A model generated the notes under the pieces. The model saw only the letters and a program-made list of their open reading frames with translations. It was not told the DNA's origin and did no database searches. A stretch of 64,000 bases of DNA from Nostoc sp. FACHB-973 (lineage in GTDB: Bacteria > Cyanobacteriota > Cyanobacteriia > Cyanobacteriales > Nostocaceae): assembly GCF_014698115.1 (NCBI RefSeq), contig NZ_JACJSJ010000016.1:59802-123801 (forward strand), in the 5' to 3' direction. The translations under genes were made by a program, and so were the position numbers. This document shows, piece after piece, positions 47,280 through 57,722 of the stretch. The first letter of the stretch is position 1. Each line of letters starts with the position of its first letter.

Positions 47280-48161
47280 ATGATCATGACCATACTACGT
47301 AAATTTACAGCCGTTGTTTTAACACTGAGTTTGTGTTTGACAACTGTAGCTTGTGGAGGCTCAGAGCAAGCTAATCCTCCAGCGAAGAACGTTAGCCAAA
47401 CCTCAACCACCACCAAACTGAGTGATGGTCAGTATCAAATTCAACAAGTTACTTACGATGATGCAACTGGGCAGTACAGCCTGTTTTTACTAAACAACAC
47501 ACCCCCAACCTTTGCAACTGAAAATTTGCAAATGGCACGGCTAACTGATGACGAAATTAAGCAGGGTAAAAAAACTTATCTGAAGGTAGAAAATGGACAG
47601 CCAAGTTTATATCTCACAGAAGATTTTAAAATTGCCTACGTCCACAACGTCACCGAGAACAAAACTAATCCCCAAACAGGAAAACAAGAAACGGTCGTAG
47701 TTCGTCAAGAAAATAGCTTCTGGGCACCGTTTGCTGGGTCTGTGGCTGGTAGCTTGGCAGGTCAAGCCATTGGTAGTCTATTATTTAGACCCCAGTATTA
47801 TGTACCCCCTGTCTATCAACCAGGAGGAGTGATGAGTGGCTATGGTGGATATGGCAACAGCTATGACCAAGCAGTTCAAAGCTATCGAACTCGCTATAAC
47901 GAACCACCCGCAGCGGTGAGAAATCGCACTGCTTTCCGCAGTACAGGGACGATTAGAAGGTCATATCCCGGCAGTTCAACTGTACGCAATACGCCACGTA
48001 GTACTACAGGTAATAGCCGTCCCTCTGGTTCTGGTTTTGGTGGTAGTAATTTGCGACCCTCAGGCAACTCTAGTACTACCAAACGCAATTCTGGTAGTGG
48101 TTTTGGTACTGGCCGACGTTCTTCGGGCAGTCGCTCATTTGGTACGGGTAGACGCCGTTAG
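47280..48161 (+). CDS. Probable lipoprotein with Ser/Gly/Arg-rich tail
   Basis: 293 residues. Signal peptide with lipobox: LTLSLCLTTVACGG, so Cys about 25 would be lipidated. Residues about 45-150 form a mixed domain (DGQYQIQQVTYDDATGQYS; KIAYVHNVTENKTNPQTGK). A Gly/Ala hydrophobic segment (AGSVAGSLAGQAIGSLLF, about 160-178) follows, then a Tyr/Gly-rich part and a basic tail of Ser/Gly/Arg repeats (SGFGTGRRSSGSRSFGTGRR). The glycine-zipper-like segment may insert in a membrane. I do not recognise the family; a cell-surface role is likely by its signals. Confidence 0.8.
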   Translation: MIMTILRKFTAVVLTLSLCLTTVACGGSEQANPPAKNVSQTSTTTKLSDGQYQIQQVTYDDATGQYSLFLLNNTPPTFATENLQMARLTDDEIKQGKKTYLKVENGQPSLYLTEDFKIAYVHNVTENKTNPQTGKQETVVVRQENSFWAPFAGSVAGSLAGQAIGSLLFRPQYYVPPVYQPGGVMSGYGGYGNSYDQAVQSYRTRYNEPPAAVRNRTAFRSTGTIRRSYPGSSTVRNTPRSTTGNSRPSGSGFGGSNLRPSGNSSTTKRNSGSGFGTGRRSSGSRSFGTGRRR

Positions 48162-48189
48162 GAAGTAGATTCAAATTGAAAAAATGGCA

Positions 48190-48211
48190 GGGGCGTACAG
48201 CTGTACGCCCC
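48190..48211. repeat. Perfect 22-bp palindrome
   Basis: GGGGCGTACAG followed by its exact reverse complement, 28 nt past the lipoprotein stop. Same family as 24431-24458. No T-run follows, so it is probably not a classical terminator. Confidence 0.8.
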
Positions 48212-48318
48212 TACAGTCGGTTTATTTGTTGCAAGGTATTAGTAGGGACTCACAAGAAAATTTATTGCAACTTTTTAGTCTTGCCACGCCACTAGGAAAA
48301 TTACTAACTCCTAACTCT

Positions 48319-49642
<1,324 letters not shown>

Positions 49643-49960
49643 ATGGCAACTCAAAAACAATTTAACAGCTTTGAAGAGATGCTGTCGGGTTCTGATGTAC
49701 CTGTACTGGTGGATTTTTACGCTGAATGGTGCGGGCCATGTCAGATGATGGTGCCAATTTTAGAACAAGTGAATGCCCAACTCAACGATCGCCTGCGGAT
49801 TGTGAAAATCGACACAGAAAAATACACTGAATTGGCTAGCAAGTATCAAATTTATGCCCTACCAACCCTAGTACTATTTAAGAAGGGTGAGCCTGTGGAG
49901 CGAATTGAGGGTGTAAGACAAGCAGCGCAGTTGGTGGAACATCTAAAAACAATTATTTAA
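49643..49960 (+). CDS. Thioredoxin, y-type (TrxQ-like)
   Basis: 105 residues from the ATG at 49643 (MATQKQFNSFEEML); a TTG at 49622 is less likely. Active site WCGPC in YAEWCGPCQMMVPIL, cis-Pro in YALPTLVLFKKGEP. The combination FYAEWCGPCQMMVPILEQV and KIDTEKYTELASKYQI matches plant chloroplast TrxY and the cyanobacterial TrxQ class rather than the m-type TrxA. Family role: reduces disulfides of peroxiredoxins and other antioxidant enzymes with electrons from ferredoxin-thioredoxin reductase. A terminator follows. Confidence 0.92.
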   Translation: MATQKQFNSFEEMLSGSDVPVLVDFYAEWCGPCQMMVPILEQVNAQLNDRLRIVKIDTEKYTELASKYQIYALPTLVLFKKGEPVERIEGVRQAAQLVEHLKTII

Positions 49961-49984
49961 GTAGATTTGGTGTTAGTTCCCAAA

Positions 49985-50008
49985 GGCGCGAAACGTCGCG
50001 TCTTTTTT
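49985..50008 (+). terminator. Rho-independent terminator of the thioredoxin gene
   Basis: A 7-bp stem GGCGCGA / TCGCGTC (one wobble pair) around AACG, followed by six T, 25 nt after the stop. Confidence 0.85.
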
Positions 50009-50183
50009 AGTCGGTTAGCACTGCTTGCTAGCCTACGAATCCCCGTTTGATTGAACTACTACCAAGTAAAACCTTAAGCAAACATTAAGTATATCTACTT
50101 ATATGTCTTGAGAAAGTAGTTTAAGAATTAGGAGAGCTATATTGTATAGATATAATAAATTATTTTGACAAGTGAGACAAACT

Positions 50184-50348
50184 ATGGGTAAAAAGCAAGA
50201 AATACCCAACAAAGCTTATATTTGGGTGAATATTGATTTTGATAAGGTTAAAAATAGAATAAATGTGGTGACTTCTAAGATTGAGCAAGTTATCCAAAAG
50301 TATGAATTTTCAACTAGAGCTAGTGACTCAGGCAAAAGAAACAATTAG
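50184..50348 (+). CDS. Possible small protein of 54 residues
   Basis: An open frame from ATG 50184: MGKKQEIPNKAYIWVN then a Lys/Asp/Val-rich middle and RASDSGKRNN. It is basic, without membrane or signal features. The Shine-Dalgarno is weak (GTGAGAC). The amphipathic pattern and the lack of repeats make it look more like a gene than noise, but it matches nothing I know. It is convergent with prmA, which ends 36 nt further on. Confidence 0.4.
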   Translation: MGKKQEIPNKAYIWVNIDFDKVKNRINVVTSKIEQVIQKYEFSTRASDSGKRNN

Positions 50349-50384
50349 GTTGTTTGCGGGGTGATTGCAGTTGATATTTTTTGG

Positions 50385-51305
50385 TTAAGAACGCCTGACA
50401 TTCAAGCAACACCATTCTTTGCGTTTCCACAGAGTAGCAACCACCCAACCATTTTTTTCTAAAGCGTCAGCAACATCTTTAGATTGTTCGAGTAAAATAC
50501 CGCTGAAAATAGCCCAAGTGTTAGGCTTAGCGATCGCACTCATTTCTGGAACCAACTCAATTATCACATTAGCCAAAATATTGCAAACGATCCCGTCTAC
50601 TGGGTTTTCCAGCAGTTTTGTCAAAACATCTACGCTTCCCTGTGCAGGTAGTAAATGTTCTGGGCTAATGTCATTCAATGCGGCATTGCTGATAGTTGAT
50701 TGCACCGCTAAGGGGTCAGTATCCACTGCATAGACTTTCTCTGCTCCCAGTAGCAACGCTCCAATGGAAAGGATACCAGAACCACAGCCAATATCAGCAA
50801 TTACCGTATGTTCTTGTTTGCCACCAGTGCCTACAAATGATTGTGGTACTTCACTCAGACGCATTTCCAGAGATTCCAAACATAACTGAGTGGTGGCATG
50901 GTTACCTGTACCAAATGCTACACCAGGATCGAGACGAATTACTAATCGTTCGGTTGTTTCTGGTAATGGTAGCCAAGCGGGGTTAATGAGAAAGCGATCG
51001 CCAATTTCTTGGGGTTGCCAATATTGCTTCCAACTAGTCGCCCAATCTTCTTCATCAATCAATTGCCAGCGTAGGGTGGGAGATGAAACTCCAACACAAA
51101 GAGCATCTTGACGCAGCCGCAGCGATAGTGCTGCCAAATCTAGTAGTTGTGTTTGAATTGTCGGCAAGTAACCCCTGACTAAAGAGGAATTTCCTTTGCT
51201 TTCACTGGCTGTGCCACGACAACCAAAATCTTCCAGTCGCCAAAAGATAGAATCTTCTAGGTCTGGATCGCATAAAATTTGTAGTTCCCACCAGGTGTTT
51301 GCCAT
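50385..51305 (-). CDS. prmA: Ribosomal protein L11 methyltransferase
   Basis: 306 residues. N-terminal substrate-recognition domain (about 1-120, [14 protein letters not shown]), then a class I SAM-dependent methyltransferase: [20 protein letters not shown]-binding [16 protein letters not shown], acidic [10 protein letters not shown], and the NILANVI motif of the catalytic site. It trimethylates ribosomal protein L11. The gene is in the same direction as serA, about 120 nt downstream of it across a repeat-filled spacer. Confidence 0.95.
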   Translation of the reverse strand: MANTWWELQILCDPDLEDSIFWRLEDFGCRGTASESKGNSSLVRGYLPTIQTQLLDLAALSLRLRQDALCVGVSSPTLRWQLIDEEDWATSWKQYWQPQEIGDRFLINPAWLPLPETTERLVIRLDPGVAFGTGNHATTQLCLESLEMRLSEVPQSFVGTGGKQEHTVIADIGCGSGILSIGALLLGAEKVYAVDTDPLAVQSTISNAALNDISPEHLLPAQGSVDVLTKLLENPVDGIVCNILANVIIELVPEMSAIAKPNTWAIFSGILLEQSKDVADALEKNGWVVATLWKRKEWCCLNVRRS

Positions 51306-51427
51306 ATAATTTTAGATTTTAGATTTTAGATTTTAGATTGGGGAATTGGTAACGGTTAATGGTCAATGCTAAAAACAATGAGCAATTATCCATTACCAAT
51401 CCAAAATCCAAAATCCAAAATCCAAAA
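51306..51427. repeat. Two heptamer arrays between prmA and serA
   Basis: TTTTAGA units (51309-51340) and ATCCAAA units (51400-51427), partly complementary in sense, with CCATTACCAATCC between. Typical STRR material; no gene. Confidence 0.85.
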
Positions 51428-53008
51428 TTAAAGTGTTACTGTGTACGCGTCCCGAATGCCAGGGACTTTAATAATCTCATCTAAAATGCCCTCAGGTAAA
51501 GGGTCATCTATGCTGAGAGCCATGACTGCATCACCACGGACGATTTTTCGACCGACTTGCATACTGGCAATGTTCACATTGAAACTGCCAAGCAGCGAAC
51601 CGAGTTTACCGATAATCCCCGGCATATCACGGTGTAGGGTAAACACCATATATTTACTGGGTGGGACGTTAATGGGGAAACCATCAACGTCGGTGAGATG
51701 GATTTCTCGCTCACCCAACAAAGCTCCTGTGACGGAATGAGTACCTAAAGTACCCGTAGCTTCTAGATGCAGTGTGCCAGCATAATCTCTAATGGAAGCA
51801 TCGCGGGTTTCAATCACCCGAATTCCCCGTTCTTTGGCTTCTATGCTGGCATTTACGTAATTTACGCGTTCGCGCAAGGCTTGGTAAAGTAGTCCTTTGA
51901 GGGCAGCTACTACCAAAGGCTGACTTTTGTTAGTGGCGAGTTCCCCTTGCAGTCGAATATTCAGTACTTCCACCCGTCCGCCAGCTAGCTGTCCCACTAG
52001 GTTACCTAGAGTTTCTGCTAGTTGCATGTAGGGTTTGAGTTCTTCCAACACATCGGGGCCGAGTCCGGGAATGTTGACGGCGGAACGTGCTGGTAGTCCT
52101 AAAAGTACATCCCGAATTTGTTCGGCGACATCGATGGCTACATTCACTTGCGCTTCTGCGGTGGATGCTCCCAAGTGGGGGGTGAGGATGACTTCCTTGC
52201 CTAGCGATCGCAATTCCGATTCTCCCAGTGGTTCTGACTCGAACACATCCAAGGCTGCACCTGCGATTTTACCAGCTTTCAGGGCTGCTGCTAAAGCACT
52301 TTCCTCAATGATCCCACCACGAGCGCAGTTAACAATCCGGGCTGTGGGTTTCATCTTTGCCAGGGTTACGGCATTGATTAAGTGGGTGGTTTCTGGGGTT
52401 TTAGGGATGTGTAGGGTGATATAGTCTGCTTGCTGGAAGAGTAAATCCAGTTCTACTAACTGACAGCCAATTTGTTCAGCTCGTTCTGTGGAGATAAAGG
52501 GGTCATAAGCTAGGAGTTTCATCCCCATCGCCTTAGCCACAGCAGCCACATGGGAGCCTATTTTACCCAAACCGACAATGCCGAGAGTTTTTTTGTAGAC
52601 TTCCGCGCCGACAAAGCTATTGCGATCCCATGCGCCGCGTTTCACCGAAGCGTTAGCATCGGGGATATGGCGAGACAAAGCTAAAATCATCGCTAAAGCA
52701 TGTTCAGCAGCAGCGATGGTGTTTCCCTCTGGAGAATTGACTACTACAATTCCTCGGCGTGTGGCGGCGGGAACATCCACATTATCCACACCCACACCAG
52801 CGCGACCGATGATTTTTAGCTGGGTACCGGCTTCAATAATTTCTTGAGTGACACGCGTACTAGAACGAATCATTAGCGCGTCGTATTCACCAATAATTTC
52901 TCTCAGTTCTGCTGGTTTTAGACCTATTTTGACATCAACGGTAGCAACTTGGGAAAGAATGTCAATTCCAGCTTGGTCAATAGAATCAGAGACAAGAACC
53001 TTAGACAT
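51428..53008 (-). CDS. serA: D-3-phosphoglycerate dehydrogenase
   Basis: 526 residues, the long form. Substrate-binding parts flank an NAD-binding Rossmann core with GIVGLGKIGSHVA (about 145). Catalytic Arg/Glu/His lie in NCARGGIIEE and LTPHLGASTAEAQ. An intervening domain follows (about 320-450), then a C-terminal ACT domain (VFTLHRDMPGIIGKLGSLL) that usually gives serine feedback control. It oxidises 3-phosphoglycerate in the first step of phosphorylated serine synthesis. Confidence 0.96.
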   Translation of the reverse strand: MSKVLVSDSIDQAGIDILSQVATVDVKIGLKPAELREIIGEYDALMIRSSTRVTQEIIEAGTQLKIIGRAGVGVDNVDVPAATRRGIVVVNSPEGNTIAAAEHALAMILALSRHIPDANASVKRGAWDRNSFVGAEVYKKTLGIVGLGKIGSHVAAVAKAMGMKLLAYDPFISTERAEQIGCQLVELDLLFQQADYITLHIPKTPETTHLINAVTLAKMKPTARIVNCARGGIIEESALAAALKAGKIAGAALDVFESEPLGESELRSLGKEVILTPHLGASTAEAQVNVAIDVAEQIRDVLLGLPARSAVNIPGLGPDVLEELKPYMQLAETLGNLVGQLAGGRVEVLNIRLQGELATNKSQPLVVAALKGLLYQALRERVNYVNASIEAKERGIRVIETRDASIRDYAGTLHLEATGTLGTHSVTGALLGEREIHLTDVDGFPINVPPSKYMVFTLHRDMPGIIGKLGSLLGSFNVNIASMQVGRKIVRGDAVMALSIDDPLPEGILDEIIKVPGIRDAYTVTL

Positions 53009-53451
53009 GATTACTTTATTTAGAGCTACAGGTTTTGCTGCACAAGACTTTTTAGTTTAGTCTTTATCTGTCGCAATTCAGCAAAAATTATGCGTTTTAA
53101 TATGAACTTAACCTTGAGTTAGACTGCGTGCTGATGGTATGCGATCGTGAGTTGCTTCTGGTGATGTGTATTGCCTCCTAGTCTCTGTAGATGAGTGGGT
53201 GTTTGCACTGCCCTGTCGCTAAATATAAAGCATGAATGGTATCAACCCCGATATATTTATTAATAGTTAAGAGTTACCAAAAATTTTATTGGCTTCAGCA
53301 ACTTCTCGGAAGGGGAGTGGGGAGTGGGGGAGATGGGGGAGATGGGGGAGATGAGGGAGATGAGGGAGATGAGGGAGATGAGGGAGAAGTTATAGCAAGT
53401 CTTTCCCCTCTCCCCTAGAGCCTCTTTCCCTATGCTCCATGCCCCAGATAA
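53009..53451. repeat. Spacer with a GAGGGAGAT repeat array
   Basis: 443 bp upstream of serA. At 53310-53385 there are repeated GGGGGAGAT and GAGGGAGAT units, the same type as inside the gene at 8271. The part nearest serA must hold its promoter; no site recognised. Confidence 0.75.
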
Positions 53452-54696
53452 TTACCGTTGGCGGTTGATCCTGAGTTGTTCAATTTCGACCAGAACTCGT
53501 ATAGATGCGATCGCTTGATCTATTAACCCAGATCCAGGCGCGAAATATGCCAAATCTGCCTGGATTTGCTCTTGAAACCGGCGACATTTTTTTCTGCTAA
53601 ATTCTTCTAAAAAACTAATATCGTTTCCCAACCAAGAACTATACTCATGTTCAATTATACTCTTAATAACCCTTAATTTCTCTACATAATTACGCGTGTG
53701 AACAGCGATTGTGTGTCGTTTTTTTTCCAATTGTCGCAAATATCGAGCATATTTTGAGGCTGTTTGTACAAGGTTTTTAATTTGAACTTCTAATTGATTT
53801 AAATCCTCTTCTGTTAAATTGTCTCTTTTTGTCAGATTTTCCAAGTTATCAATTTCTTGTTCAATATTTTTGTAGTCTGCTTCCAGCATTGGAAAAATTT
53901 CACGACTATGAGTATATGATTGAATTATTTGATTACGATAGCAAAATAAATCAATAAAATCTTGATAGCAATTAGCAAATTTTTTATCAGCTTCGTGGGT
54001 GCAGAATAACCAAACAAGAATATGCTGATAAACTGTATTTTTGCTAAGAATGCCGTACTCAAAAATAGGGCTGCCAAATAATTGTCCTTGGCGATGGAGT
54101 TTTGGTTGTTTTTGGCAATCTGGAATCAAAGCATTCAGACATTCATTAGCGAGTTCTATTAAAGCTATTTCACTGAGCTTTTGTTGGTCATCAGGAAGTT
54201 GCCAAGGCTCAGAGTAAAGCTCCCTTTGTTTCTCTGGCAGCCAAGCCGTAATCAGCAAAGTTTGACCTAATGAACCGGCTATAAACTCTGGAAGTAAGCA
54301 ATTATCGGGATTAAACTGTTTTAAGAATGAAACATTTTTCTGGCGATTTTGACCTTCTTCTGGACAGCGAAGATTTAAAGCCAAGGCATAGCTATCATCA
54401 ATTCGTAACGGATAGGCAAAGCCCTCAATTTTTATCTGTTGTTCATCTAGTAAAAGCTTGCCTTCAAAGGGTGGAGAAACATTATCATTTTTGATTTCTT
54501 CTTCTTTGATTAAATCTACACGAAACCTATCTAGCTCTTTGTCGAGATTAATTCGCTGCTTGAGATTGAAGTCTGAAATTTTCAATTTATCTAAAAGTTC
54601 ATCGCATTTTTCGTATAATTGCTTAGGGTTTTTACTATTTTGAAAATGGTATGCAAACAAGTGGATATTAGGTGAATAGATGACTTGATGACTCAT
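53452..54696 (-). CDS. Soluble coiled-coil protein of unknown function
   Basis: 414 residues from the ATG at 54696 (MSHQVIYSPNIHLFAYHFQ). The frame stays open for 132 more codons upstream, but that part is antisense to the Uma2 gene and is rejected. The N-terminal half (about 1-230) is mixed alpha/beta (FEGKLLLDEQQIKIEGF; YALALNLRCPEE). The C-terminal half is helical with long charged coiled coils (LEADYKNIEQEIDNLENL; KLRVIKSIIEHEY). No membrane segment. I do not recognise it. It is divergent from the Uma2 gene with a 229-bp shared upstream region. Confidence 0.7.
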   Translation of the reverse strand: MSHQVIYSPNIHLFAYHFQNSKNPKQLYEKCDELLDKLKISDFNLKQRINLDKELDRFRVDLIKEEEIKNDNVSPPFEGKLLLDEQQIKIEGFAYPLRIDDSYALALNLRCPEEGQNRQKNVSFLKQFNPDNCLLPEFIAGSLGQTLLITAWLPEKQRELYSEPWQLPDDQQKLSEIALIELANECLNALIPDCQKQPKLHRQGQLFGSPIFEYGILSKNTVYQHILVWLFCTHEADKKFANCYQDFIDLFCYRNQIIQSYTHSREIFPMLEADYKNIEQEIDNLENLTKRDNLTEEDLNQLEVQIKNLVQTASKYARYLRQLEKKRHTIAVHTRNYVEKLRVIKSIIEHEYSSWLGNDISFLEEFSRKKCRRFQEQIQADLAYFAPGSGLIDQAIASIRVLVEIEQLRINRQR

Positions 54697-54925
54697 TTTT
54701 ATTATCTGATTTTGTTTTTGGTAATGAGAACTAAATAGGTTTTTAGGTGTTATTAATTTCGGGAGCGATCGCAACTTTATAGTGATAAATGTATTATTAC
54801 TTAAAGAAAAACTAATCTGCGATCGCTGTAATATATTTGTTACAACACGTTTTGCACTAAAAATCGCTATAATTCTGGTGACCCAAAAAAACCAAGTATG
54901 ATTTGAGTTTTCGGGAGACCAAGCC

Positions 54926-55750
54926 ATGTTAGAGTACAACTTACCAAGGTACTTGCCCTCAGCCGAGGAACTACCCGACTCTGATGAAACCCCTGTGGAT
55001 AATGAACTCCAAGAATTGATACCAGGCTTGCTGAAGGCGATACTGCTCATACTCTGGGCAGAACGTATGGACTGGTTTTTTGGCATAGACATGGGTATTT
55101 ATTATCATCCCGATAAACCGCCCATTGTGCCAGATGGGTTTTTGAGTTTAGGAGTAGAGCGGTTTTATGATGAGGAACTGCGTCCCAGTTATGTACTGTG
55201 GGATGAAAACGTTCTACCGATTTTGGTACTAGAAGTAGTTTCCCAAAATTATCGCAAGGAATACAGCACTAAATTAGATGAATATGCAGCATTGGGCGTA
55301 CTTTACTACGTGATTTATTCTTCTCGTCGTCGCCGCAAACCGCATCTAGAAGTACATAAGTTAGTTAATGGTAGGTATGAATTGCAAGAAGGAAACCCCG
55401 TTTGGCTACCAGAAATTGGCTTAGGAATTGGTTGCGAAAGGGGAAATTATTGCGGCGTAACGCGGGAATGGATGTATTGGTATGATGAGCAAGGACAACG
55501 GTATCTCACACCCGCAGAACAAATAAAACAAGAAGTACAACGCACTCAACAAGCACAACAACGCGCTCAACAAGAAACACAACGCGCTCAACAAGAAGCA
55601 CAACGCGCTCAACAAGAAGCACAACGCGCTCAACAAGAAGCACAACGCGCTCAACAAGAAGCACAACGCGCTCAACAAGCACAACAACGGGTGCAACAGT
55701 TGACGGAACAATTAAGAGCGCTGGGAATAGATCCAGATAATGTCGGTTAA
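54926..55750 (+). CDS. Uma2-family (PD-D/ExK-like) protein with heptad-repeat tail
   Basis: 274 residues. The Uma2 domain covers about 20-190: PDGFLSLGVERFYDEE, VLEVVSQNYRKEYSTK, YAALGVLYYVIYSSR are the usual nuclease-like motifs with the acidic and Lys residues in place. The tail is a run of 7-residue repeats (RAQQEAQ) that should form a coiled coil, ending LRALGIDPDN. Uma2 proteins are greatly expanded in cyanobacteria and are called putative restriction endonucleases, but their real function is unknown. Confidence 0.9.
   Translation: MLEYNLPRYLPSAEELPDSDETPVDNELQELIPGLLKAILLILWAERMDWFFGIDMGIYYHPDKPPIVPDGFLSLGVERFYDEELRPSYVLWDENVLPILVLEVVSQNYRKEYSTKLDEYAALGVLYYVIYSSRRRRKPHLEVHKLVNGRYELQEGNPVWLPEIGLGIGCERGNYCGVTREWMYWYDEQGQRYLTPAEQIKQEVQRTQQAQQRAQQETQRAQQEAQRAQQEAQRAQQEAQRAQQEAQRAQQAQQRVQQLTEQLRALGIDPDNVG
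55560..55690 (+). repeat. 21-bp tandem repeats in the Uma2 gene
   Basis: Five near-identical units of CGCGCTCAACAAGAAGCACA plus one base, each encoding one coiled-coil heptad. The near-perfect DNA identity indicates recent expansion. Confidence 0.9.
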
Positions 55751-55835
55751 TTAAATATTTTGCAATATTTTTAACAAGACCAAAAAATCACGTTTTTTAG
55801 ATTACAGAATTCAGCATGAATTTTGACTCCTGAAT

Positions 55836-55957
55836 TACAGCAGATTTCAAAGAAAGTGAGGCACACAACGATTCGTCTGTTATCCAGGTATAAAGCGTGT
55901 TTTATTCCTCAATTGTGTTAGCGCAGCGGGGCTTAGCCCATTCTGAATTCTGTTGTA
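55836..55957 (+). repeat. Dispersed inverted-repeat element, family A
   Basis: TACAGCAGATTTCAAAGA to CTGAATTCTGTTGTA. It shares GTTATCCAGGTATAAAGCGT with the copy at 61011 and GTTAGCGCAGCGGGGC with the copy at 47070. Confidence 0.85.
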
Positions 55958-55968
55958 TTAGAGAAAAA

Positions 55969-56823
55969 CTATTGCTTTTTAGGAATAACGTTCCTGATTC
56001 CACTTTTAGTAGAAATAGTATCACCTTTGTAACGAGGGATGATATGAATACTGGCGTGCATAATATTTTGGCCTGCTTCTCGATTAATGTTCATTCCTAC
56101 GTTAAAACCATCAGGCTCAAATTCACTTTTGAGAATTTCTTGCACTTTATTTACCATAAACCAGCAAGCAGATTGTTCTTTGAACGGTAGTTCAAAATAA
56201 TTGCTAACATGACGTTTAGGAATAACTAAAACATGTCCTTTACTTATAGGATAGCCATCAAATATTGCGTAGGCGGTTGCTGATTCAGTTAATAGTTTGA
56301 GATTTTTACGAGGATTACAAAATATACAATAATTAGATGAATTTTGCTGATGGTTATAATGAATATATTCATAAACTTCCCGATGTTCATCTGAATAAAT
56401 TGAAGCGAAGGGAAGTTTTACAATACATTGATATGTAGGCTTTTTATGAACATAATGTTCACGAAATCCTTCTTTTTTAATATCTCTTCTGACGGTGTAA
56501 TAAGCTTTACCTCCGGCTTTTAATAAGTGTGATACTTGCATCAGAATATTAGCTTGTTCTTCAGCAAATAAAACATTTAAAACATAAAAGCAAATTATTG
56601 TATCAAATTTATTATGAGGATATTCTGGAAAATAATAAGGGTCATAACCTGTGATATCACAGCCTTTTTGGCGTAATATTTTCACATCATTACCCAAGCC
56701 ACAACCAAAGTCTAGTATTTTGCCTTGTAGGAGGTTTTGATTTAATAAAAACCGTGCTGGAAATGATAGATAAGTTCTTTCGATCGCAGTTAAATGACTG
56801 AATTGATTTTTTTGCTGTTTCAT
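55969..56823 (-). CDS. Bifunctional SAM methyltransferase - HIT-family fusion
   Basis: 284 residues from the ATG at 56823 (MKQQKNQFSHLTAIER); upstream ATG codons give an unlikely hydrophobic extension. Residues about 15-170 are a class I methyltransferase (ILDFGCGLGNDV; CDITGYDPYYFP; LLKAGGKAYYTVRR). Residues about 175-284 are a HIT domain (YCIFCNPR; GYPISKGHVLVIPKRHV). The HIT triad reads IMHASIHIIPR: the middle His, the nucleophile in HINT/FHIT enzymes, is Ser here. The fusion suggests that a methylated or nucleotidylated metabolite is handled in two steps. The substrate is unknown. Confidence 0.85.
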   Translation of the reverse strand: MKQQKNQFSHLTAIERTYLSFPARFLLNQNLLQGKILDFGCGLGNDVKILRQKGCDITGYDPYYFPEYPHNKFDTIICFYVLNVLFAEEQANILMQVSHLLKAGGKAYYTVRRDIKKEGFREHYVHKKPTYQCIVKLPFASIYSDEHREVYEYIHYNHQQNSSNYCIFCNPRKNLKLLTESATAYAIFDGYPISKGHVLVIPKRHVSNYFELPFKEQSACWFMVNKVQEILKSEFEPDGFNVGMNINREAGQNIMHASIHIIPRYKGDTISTKSGIRNVIPKKQ

Positions 56824-56901
56824 GGAATTTTGGTGCAGATGTCCCAAAATTATTATTCCCAGCATTGCTTGAGGTTATGCGATGTCTACGATGGGCTACG
56901 C

Positions 56902-57690
56902 CTACGCATCAGGATCAACACCTAGCTCACGTAACTTAGCTGCTAATATATCAGCACGTTGGCGTTCTTGTTCAGCACGTTGGCGTTCTTGTTCAGCACG
57001 TTGGCGTTCCTGTTCAGCTTGTTCGCTGCTCCAAAAGAGCAAATTACCTTCTGCATCCCACCACCGCAGCCAATTTGTGGTATTGCAAAGTCTTTCGCCA
57101 TACCAAATTCCAAGGAATAAATCTAACTCAGGAATCCAGAAGCGTCCATTGCTATCTGCTTGCTGCAAAGTATATCGTCCATTTTGCAAGCAGCGTACTT
57201 CTAAACTTGGTTCGTAGGGGTCGTAGGTTACGTAAGTTGGAACCTTCAGAATTCGTTCGTAAAAATAGAGCTTACCATAAGGTGGAGTTGAGCGAACTGA
57301 GAGTTCTCCACCTTCTGTGTCTGAGAGAAATTCCATTACCACAGCAACAGCAGCGCCTTCTAAGTTCTGGGTATAGCTACGGCGAATTACATCAGCGGCT
57401 ACAGGGTGTACTTGAGGGACATAAAACCAGTCTGGTGCTTTGACGACGATTTTTTTATTGACTGTGGCTACCAGTCCAAAATTAGAGCCAATTAGCATCT
57501 GTGGTTGGATGCGTTCTGCGGTTCCCAAAGCATCGGTAAGCGCCGCAGCAAGAGCGGGTTGTTGAATATTTTCCACTGGATCGTCGGGTAAAATGAAGTC
57601 AGCTGGGAGTGCTTCCCAAGTAACAATTGGTTCTTTTTGGGTGGGTTGAATTTGTAGAACCATAAAACGACTCCTAATATTAATTTCCAA
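56902..57690 (-). CDS. Uma2-family protein with heptad-repeat tail
   Basis: 262 residues. The Uma2 domain covers about 20-205 (KAPDWFYVPQVHPVAAD; AVVMEFLSDTEGGELS; ERILKVPTYVTYDPYEPSL). The tail repeats ERQRAEQ three times, encoded by 21-bp units, and ends LRELGVDPDA, like the other Uma2 protein here. Its domain is of a different subgroup, with an insertion between strands. It may share transcription with the methyltransferase-HIT gene downstream (78 nt). Function unknown. Confidence 0.9.
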   Translation of the reverse strand: MEINIRSRFMVLQIQPTQKEPIVTWEALPADFILPDDPVENIQQPALAAALTDALGTAERIQPQMLIGSNFGLVATVNKKIVVKAPDWFYVPQVHPVAADVIRRSYTQNLEGAAVAVVMEFLSDTEGGELSVRSTPPYGKLYFYERILKVPTYVTYDPYEPSLEVRCLQNGRYTLQQADSNGRFWIPELDLFLGIWYGERLCNTTNWLRWWDAEGNLLFWSSEQAEQERQRAEQERQRAEQERQRADILAAKLRELGVDPDA

Positions 57691-57722
57691 GTTATCAGTT
57701 ATTAGGACTGTCTAACATACTC

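Noticed and set aside
54697..55092. N-terminal extension of 132 residues for the coiled-coil protein at 53452-54696
   Set aside because: It is antisense to the start of the Uma2 gene, has low-complexity Ser-rich composition, and the ATG at 54696 gives a compact protein.
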